A stretch of 64,000 nt of DNA from Myxococcales bacterium (GTDB lineage: Bacteria > Myxococcota_A > Polyangia > Polyangiales > Ga0077539): positions 82,635 to 146,634 of the forward strand of contig JAEUKI010000078.1 in NCBI GenBank assembly GCA_016793325.1, given 5' to 3'. Every line of letters starts with the position of its first letter. The first letter of the stretch is position 1. A program made the translations under genes and the position numbers. Positions 59,390-64,000 of the stretch are shown here, piece by piece. The notes below the pieces were generated by a model. The model ran no database searches. It was given only the letters and a program-made list of their open reading frames with translations, and had not been told where the DNA came from.

Positions 59390-59428
59390 CCCCTCTCTCG
59401 CAGCGATGCGGAGAGGGGTTTTGTTTTT
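59390..59428 (+). terminator. intrinsic terminator after the SH3b gene
   Basis: CCCCTCTC (59390-59397) pairs perfectly with GAGAGGGG (59411-59418), followed by TTTTGTTTTT. It is 35 bp after the stop and is the best rho-independent terminator in the window. Confidence 0.9.
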
Positions 59429-59522
59429 GTGTGCGTCGTGACCCACGGCGCCGTGCCGGATGAACGAGCATCCACCGCGCTGGGTCGCTCAGGGATCTTC
59501 GTTGCCCGTCGCTGGCAGCAGC

Positions 59523-60509
59523 TCAACGACGCTCGCACTCACGCCGATACGTCGGCGTCGGGCTGTCCGGGACCGAGCTCCACGCTAGAGGCGACGGGGC
59601 TCGGCCCTCCGAAGACTCACCACAATCGGGGGGCGTGAGATCGACCGATACGTCGCCAAATCCCGCCGGGAGTGCGATGGGTTCGACCGCCTCGAGCCCG
59701 ACAAATTCGAGTCGATGGGCTCCGGCTCGGACCAACAATTTGTTGCCCTCTCCTTCGACTCGATACGCAGCGGAGTGGTCGACGACGACGAAGTATCCGC
59801 TCGCTCCTCGGAGCATGACCGATCGGTGTACGCCGCTCCACATCGCGGCGAGCACGATGATCAGTGCGAGTTGCACGACGCAAAACCACCCCACTCCGGA
59901 AGTCATCATCGACGCAGGAGCGCCCACGAACGACTTCGGCTTCGACGCGCGCGCCTTCGGTGAAGCGAGCTGTACAACCATCCGATCAGCCTGCGCGCTG
60001 ACCACCATCGCGGGGAGTAGAGCCCGCCGCGCAGAACGTCGCAGGTATCCCCGCGTGGCCACGGCGAACGACAAACACACCGCGAACAGCAACAGGAACT
60101 CGCGCTTCGGCTCGACAGCGACCGGCAGTACGAACCGCCCCACCACGAGCCACACAATGGCCGCGACGATCCCCGCGAACAACGAGAGCAACGAGAGCGC
60201 TGAGGCTCGGCGTTCGAACCGATCCTGCTGAGCAACGCACGAAGCACAGAGCGCGATTCGTCCCAGCGGCCTCGATTGGGCTCGAGACTTGGCGTCGAAG
60301 CCGTGTGCTATGATCGGACGCGCTGGGCGAGCGCCAGGACCACCACAGGCACGACATTCGTCGCCGCTTACAAACGAACCGCAGGCGCCCTCCTCGAGTC
60401 GCAGCTCTTCCTCGATCGCGATGGACTCTACGCTGCGGTAGGGAACGGCGCTCACCCATCGGACGATCGCACAGCCGTTGTCGCCCGCGCTACGTTCGGC
60501 ACTGCCCAT
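59523..60509 (-). CDS. zinc-ribbon-like membrane protein
   Basis: Up to 328 residues. Two Cys pairs, CRACGG and CASC, near residues 50-90 could bind zinc. They are followed by two to three hydrophobic helices (LSLLSLFAGIVAAIVWLVVG; FLLLFAVCLSFAVATRGYL), then another (VVQLALIIVLAAMW), and a C-terminal beta part (YRVEGEGNKLLVRAGAHRL). The listed ATG overlaps the start of the divergent gene by 2 bp; the in-frame GTG at 60455 (VSAVPYR) would avoid this. Unknown function. Confidence 0.6.
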   Translation of the reverse strand: MGSAERSAGDNGCAIVRWVSAVPYRSVESIAIEEELRLEEGACGSFVSGDECRACGGPGARPARPIIAHGFDAKSRAQSRPLGRIALCASCVAQQDRFERRASALSLLSLFAGIVAAIVWLVVGRFVLPVAVEPKREFLLLFAVCLSFAVATRGYLRRSARRALLPAMVVSAQADRMVVQLASPKARASKPKSFVGAPASMMTSGVGWFCVVQLALIIVLAAMWSGVHRSVMLRGASGYFVVVDHSAAYRVEGEGNKLLVRAGAHRLEFVGLEAVEPIALPAGFGDVSVDLTPPDCGESSEGRAPSPLAWSSVPDSPTPTYRRECERR

Positions 60510-61653
60510 GCGCGCTTCGCAACCAACCGCCGATCCGCTGCCTTCGCCGTCGCAGCGCGAGTGGGTGCTCGATCAGCTTGCGGCGATTTGCAAGCGCCGG
60601 GGGGTCGAGCCGATCTTGGCCTGGCCGCTGATTCTGCCAACTGTCGACTACTTTCCTGCTCCGATCGTGGTGTCGAGCGATCGCGCGCTCGCGCGAATTC
60701 TTCGGCGACTGCTGTGGTACGCGGGGTTGGACGAGCTTCGGGTCGAGCTCGATTTCATCGCCGAAGGCGCTGCGCCGTTGTCGTTTGGGTCCAGTGAGTT
60801 CGCAGTGCAGCTCGCCAGCGTCGAAGGCGCCTCGTGTCGCTTCGCCGTCCACCGCGACAGAATCGGCTCGGCCGCAGACCTCGTCGCAGAGTGCACGCGC
60901 GAGGTGGTGCGAGTGTACCGACGTCGCGGCGGACTCGAAGTCGACGACGGCGAACTCGACGCGAGGCTCGCGGACATCACCGCGGTGTATCTCGGGTTCG
61001 GCGTGCTGCTGTGTGCGGGCTCGAGCCGCACGTGGTCGAGCAGCGCCTCGACGAGGATGCCGACTGGACTCTCGGCAGCGTCGCTGAGCTTCGCGGTCGC
61101 CGTGTGGTGCTGTCTGCGCGACCCGAGCGAAGGAGAGACAGCGGCCGTCGAAGCGCTGTTGGGCGACGAGCTGGGCCGTCTGTTTCGCGCGTCCATCGCG
61201 GTACTCGAAGATAGCGACCAGCCGTTGATCACACGGCTCGCGCTGCCGCCGCGGGACGAGTGGCCGCCCGTCGATGACATCGAGCAGCTCATCGCGATGC
61301 AGAGCGACAACCAACAGGACCGCGAGCTCGCCGCGGAGCTGGCTTTCGAGGGCTCGAGCAGCGGTCCGACGGCGACGCATACGACCGATCCGAGCGCGAC
61401 CGCGACAACGAGGCAGAGCGACGCGCGCACCGAGGGAACCGCGATCGGAATTGCCGCGGGCGCGGTCTTGAGCGCGCTCGTTGCGGGCAGCTGGCCGCTC
61501 GGGTTGCTGCTCCCGTTCGCGGGCTTCGTCGTGGGAAAGACGATCGCGCGCGACCGCTGTGGCGCCCAGTCGTGTTTCGCACGTGTGCGATTGAACGAAC
61601 GCTGTCCGAAGTGCGGCACGCTTGCGATTCGCGAAGACCACCCCTGGGTATGA
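60508..61653 (+). CDS. hypothetical protein with C-terminal membrane segment and zinc ribbon
   Basis: 381 residues. A globular N-terminal part (~1-270; RREVVRVYRR-like helix and AVYLGFGVLLCAGSSRTW) precedes a Thr/Ser/Ala linker, then a helical hairpin (GIAAGAVLSALVAGSWPLGL; PFAGFVVGKTIA) and a final zinc-knuckle-like CGAQSCFARVRLNERCPKCG. Its architecture, a soluble domain plus membrane hairpin plus Cys pairs, mirrors the divergent neighbour. An in-frame GTG at 60478 is possible. Unknown function. Confidence 0.65.
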   Translation: MRASQPTADPLPSPSQREWVLDQLAAICKRRGVEPILAWPLILPTVDYFPAPIVVSSDRALARILRRLLWYAGLDELRVELDFIAEGAAPLSFGSSEFAVQLASVEGASCRFAVHRDRIGSAADLVAECTREVVRVYRRRGGLEVDDGELDARLADITAVYLGFGVLLCAGSSRTWSSSASTRMPTGLSAASLSFAVAVWCCLRDPSEGETAAVEALLGDELGRLFRASIAVLEDSDQPLITRLALPPRDEWPPVDDIEQLIAMQSDNQQDRELAAELAFEGSSSGPTATHTTDPSATATTRQSDARTEGTAIGIAAGAVLSALVAGSWPLGLLLPFAGFVVGKTIARDRCGAQSCFARVRLNERCPKCGTLAIREDHPWV

Positions 61654-61665
61654 GCGGTCGCAGCG

Positions 61666-62637
61666 CTACGACTGGGAGTCTTGCTTCGGGCTCGTCTCGT
61701 CTTCGCTCTTCGCCGTCTTCTTGCTCTTCAATCCCTGTCGGAAGCCGCTCGCTTCTTTGGGGCCGAACACGTACGCGAGCGCGGCGGCGAGGAAGTAGAG
61801 CACCACGAGCGGGCACGCGAGCATCACCTGCGAATAGATGTCCGTCGTGGGCGTGAGCACCGCCGCGATCACGAAGGCGAGCACCGTGAAGTACCGGCCA
61901 AACGAGAAGAGCTGCTGCGCGGACACGATCCCCGCGAGCGCCAAGAAGAAGATGAAGAGCGGGACCTCGAAGACAAACCCGAACGCCACGAGCATCTGCG
62001 TCGTGAAGCTCAGGTAGTCCTCCATCATGATGGTGGGCTCGATCTGCGCGGTGCTGCCGAGGAGGTTTCCCGAAAAGCCGAGAAACCACTGGTAGGCCAT
62101 CGGAAACACCAGGTAGTAGCCGAACATCGCGCCGCCGATGAAGAACAGCGTCGAGAAGAAGACGAACGGCAAGACCAGCTTTTTCTCACGCGGATAGAGA
62201 CCCGGCGCGACGAAGGACCAGAGCTGGTAGAAGATCACCGGCAGCGAGAACACCAAGCCGCCCACGATCGCGAGCTTGAGGTACGAGCTGAACGCATCCG
62301 TGGGCGCGGCGAAGTGCAGCGTCGCTCCGCGGGGTCGTCCCGCGCCGTCGTACGCGCGCCAAAACGCCGCGGGGCTCACGGTCCACGAGAGCACGTCGCG
62401 CGTGGTGCAGCTCGGGATCTTCGAGCAGAGCGTCGCGATCTCGAAGGGGCGCAGCATCACGCGGAGGAGGACTTCTTTGAAGTTCCACGTGACGACGACG
62501 CTCGCGATCAGCGCGAGGATCGCTTTGAACACGCGGGAGCGAAGCTCCTCGAGGTGCTCCATCAGCGTCATGCGCGAGTCGTCGATTTCGTCGGTCGTCG
62601 TGGTCATCGCTGCGCTGTTCGTTGAAGGGTCTGTCAC
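61666..62637 (-). CDS. tatC: Sec-independent translocase subunit TatC
   Basis: 323 residues, longer than typical TatC (~250) because of an N-terminal tail and an insertion near 95-125 (CSKIPSCTTRD; GRPRGATLHF). The core is clear: LMEHLEELRSRVFKAILALI at the first helix, PTDAFSSYLKLAIVGGLVFS with the conserved Glu/Lys-type loop, QLWSFVAPGLYPREKK, FGFVFEVPLFIFFLALAGIV (family Glu) and the last helices. It forms the twin-arginine receptor with TatB. It overlaps tatB by 4 bp. The tail is Lys/Ser-rich. Confidence 0.96.
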   Translation of the reverse strand: MTDPSTNSAAMTTTTDEIDDSRMTLMEHLEELRSRVFKAILALIASVVVTWNFKEVLLRVMLRPFEIATLCSKIPSCTTRDVLSWTVSPAAFWRAYDGAGRPRGATLHFAAPTDAFSSYLKLAIVGGLVFSLPVIFYQLWSFVAPGLYPREKKLVLPFVFFSTLFFIGGAMFGYYLVFPMAYQWFLGFSGNLLGSTAQIEPTIMMEDYLSFTTQMLVAFGFVFEVPLFIFFLALAGIVSAQQLFSFGRYFTVLAFVIAAVLTPTTDIYSQVMLACPLVVLYFLAAALAYVFGPKEASGFRQGLKSKKTAKSEDETSPKQDSQS

Positions 62638-63029
62638 TTGTCGCCGCTCGCGAGGGCCGTTCCGTAGCCGCTCTCGCCGTAGCTGTTGGCGCCCTGCTCG
62701 GGGAGCGCGCCGTAGTCATCGGGTCCGCTCTCGGGGTACTCCATGGTCAAGCCCTGCGCCGTGTCGTCGAGGTCGACCGAGCGTTCGACAGACTCGGCTT
62801 CGCGGCGCACCTGCTCGTTCAAGTCGTGCATCCCCTCGCGGAGCGGGCGAACGACCTCGTCGACCACCTCGTCGTAGCCGACCTCTTTTTTGAGCTGCGT
62901 CACGGCGCGGCGAAACTGTCCGATCGCGCGGCCGACGGTCTTCATCGCGAGCGGCAGGCGCTTGGGGCCGAGCACGACCAGCGCGACCACGGCGATGACG
63001 AAGATTTCAGTGGCTCCGATGCCAAACAT
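62634..63029 (-). CDS. tatB: twin-arginine translocase subunit TatB/TatA type
   Basis: 131 residues. One N-terminal helix (IGATEIFVIAVVALVVLGPK), the conserved GPKRLP turn, then an amphipathic helix (VGRAIGQFRRAVTQLKKEVG) and a long charged tail. Length and tail favour TatB over TatA, and the pairing with tatC supports it. A separate tatA is not in this window. The two genes are translationally coupled. The exported pirin at 26840-28015 is a plausible substrate. Confidence 0.85.
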   Translation of the reverse strand: MFGIGATEIFVIAVVALVVLGPKRLPLAMKTVGRAIGQFRRAVTQLKKEVGYDEVVDEVVRPLREGMHDLNEQVRREAESVERSVDLDDTAQGLTMEYPESGPDDYGALPEQGANSYGESGYGTALASGDK

Positions 63030-63103
63030 GCGACGCGTTCGAATGGCGTTCTACAACGCGCGAGCGCGTTGAACAAACCGCGCGGCTCGCGGCAGCGCGC
63101 ATT

Positions 63104-63847
63104 TCAGCCGCCGAACAAGCGTTTGGCCTTGCCGAGCAGCGAGCGAAATTTCGACGGGTGCTTCGCGCTGAGCACGCGGCCCCACGCGCCGTCGAGCACC
63201 ACGTGAAACTCCTCGGCGAGCCCGGGGACCGCCTCGCCGTCGTACCGATAGCGCATCACCCACAAGGGCACGTACACGAGCGCGATCGATCGAATGTCCG
63301 CCTCGGCGCGGGCGTAGATCGCGTTGCTCGGGCGCATCGACGAGCGCACCTGCGAGACGCTCTCTTTTTCTGCCTGCTCCTTGGGGACATCGGGCTCGGC
63401 CACCTGCCCCGTGAGCGTCGCGTGCGCGAGCGGAACGAGCTTCTCCTGCGGGGCAAACACGTACGGCGCGACGTCGTACGCGAAGAACCTCCGCGCGGCC
63501 GTGACGAGGACGACGTCGCGGTTGTCCGTTCCTCCGGTGGGGACCGGAATCGGAACGTGCCGGTTTCTCGCAGACGGAATGCTCACCGTCGAGATCCCGA
63601 TGTGAAACCCCTCGGCGTGCACGTTGGCGCGCCACACCGGAATGTGCACGAGGACGGGCGCCTCGAAGAACGCCGCCGTCTCGAGGTCCGCCGGACGCGC
63701 GATTCGGCCCTTCGCCTCGGCGTCGATCAATCGTTTGGCCGCATCCGCCTCGACCGAGAGCGGCATTGCGAAGCAGAGGTCCTTGTCGACCTGCACCGGC
63801 TTCTCGAGCCGGGTCACCAGCGGCGCGAACGGAGCGCGTGAAACCAT
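63104..63847 (-). CDS. hypothetical protein
   Basis: About 247 residues from the ATG at 63847 (MVSRAPFAPLVTR). Beta-rich with no signal or membrane segment: LVHIPVWRANVHAEGFHIGI, YVFAPQEKLVPLAHATLTGQ and LVYVPLWVMRYRYDGEAVPG. The two similar VxIPVW and VYVPLW turns suggest a duplicated domain. No family recognised. It precedes tatB in the same direction; longer frames to 63991 cross the repeats at the window end. Confidence 0.7.
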   Translation of the reverse strand: MVSRAPFAPLVTRLEKPVQVDKDLCFAMPLSVEADAAKRLIDAEAKGRIARPADLETAAFFEAPVLVHIPVWRANVHAEGFHIGISTVSIPSARNRHVPIPVPTGGTDNRDVVLVTAARRFFAYDVAPYVFAPQEKLVPLAHATLTGQVAEPDVPKEQAEKESVSQVRSSMRPSNAIYARAEADIRSIALVYVPLWVMRYRYDGEAVPGLAEEFHVVLDGAWGRVLSAKHPSKFRSLLGKAKRLFGG

Positions 63848-63901
63848 CGCGCGAAAGGTACCCCTCCCGCGCGACGCGTGCAGCGCAATCCGCGCGGACG
63901 A

Positions 63902-64000
63902 GGAGCGGGGACGGACCTCGCATTTGGAGCGTAGAGGGAGCGCGAGCGGGCAACGGGGATTCTCGACAGGGAGCGGGGACGGACCTCGCATTTGGAGCGT
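63902..64000. repeat. 31-bp direct repeats at the right edge
   Basis: Two identical 31-bp copies, starting GGAGCGGGGACGGACCTCGC and ending TTTGGAGCGT, lie at 63902-63932 and 63970-64000. They contain GAGCGGGGACGGACCTC, which also occurs inverted at 9237-9253. The second copy ends exactly at the window edge and the array may continue. Confidence 0.9.

Noticed and set aside
63902..64000. CRISPR array
   Set aside because: Only two repeats with one spacer, no cas genes nearby, and related copies occur as an inverted unit at 9.2 kb.

Overview
The window looks like chromosomal DNA of a myxobacterium, most plausibly a member of Polyangiales near Sandaracinus. This is inferred from the very high GC content, long open frames on both strands, many short lipoproteins with Asp/Ala-rich linkers, cysteine-containing DG-D-DG calcium-type motifs, Ser/Thr kinases, TPR proteins and an AgmX-like gliding-type protein at the left edge. 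I see no rRNA, tRNA, CRISPR array, phage module or complete insertion sequence.

Layout. 1-1734 (minus) is a truncated AgmX-like protein, a small membrane protein and a lipoprotein. 1847-8976 (plus) is a membrane metallophosphoesterase, then a tight run of 5'-nucleotidase lipoprotein, OB-fold lipoprotein and outer-membrane protein that looks like an extracellular nucleic-acid salvage unit. A repeat-rich gap (8977-9393) precedes a von Willebrand A protein with a histone-like Lys/Ala tail. 10627-16908 (minus) holds a serine hydrolase, a LOG-family protein, a lipoprotein/TPR pair, coaD, rsmD and a GPGN-repeat membrane protein. 17279-28914 is mostly plus: prmC, a 2OG-Fe(II) oxygenase, a ZU5/LVIVD lipoprotein, a large ATPase-TPR regulator with a C-terminal winged helix, an AAA+ ATPase, an exported pirin, and a GIY-YIG-like/DUF3553 pair next to uvrA2 (minus).

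31844-40002 is a complete-looking cbb3 oxidase locus, ccoI-ccoS-ccoNO(fused)-ccoQ-ccoP-ccoG-safE. It has a fused CcoN/CcoO, a one-haem CcoP and no recognisable ccoH. 40042-44661 has two convergent Ser/Thr kinases whose catalytic cores share a near-identical 357-bp segment. 46020-51027 is a redox or gas-sensing unit: globin-coupled histidine kinase, NtrC-type regulator, lone receiver, UspA and CBS protein, with a second CBS protein transcribed divergently. Sigma-54-like promoters lie before uspA and before the second CBS gene, so the NtrC-type regulator probably drives them. An O2- or NO-sensing unit near a high-affinity oxidase fits adaptation to low oxygen.

51157-63847 contains a PAP2 phosphatase, a large exported protein, two co-directional TPR-like proteins, a 2'-5' RNA ligase (thpR), an NHL-like protein, an SH3b/NlpC-P60 lipoprotein followed by a clear terminator, two unknown zinc-ribbon/membrane proteins, and tatB-tatC. 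Non-coding structure stands out. There is an 80-bp repeat near the kinases and the PAP2 gene, a 170-bp nested inverted repeat before ccoI, overlapping hairpins before ccoG, and a GAGCGGGGACGGACCTC repeat shared by the 9.2-kb gap and the right edge.
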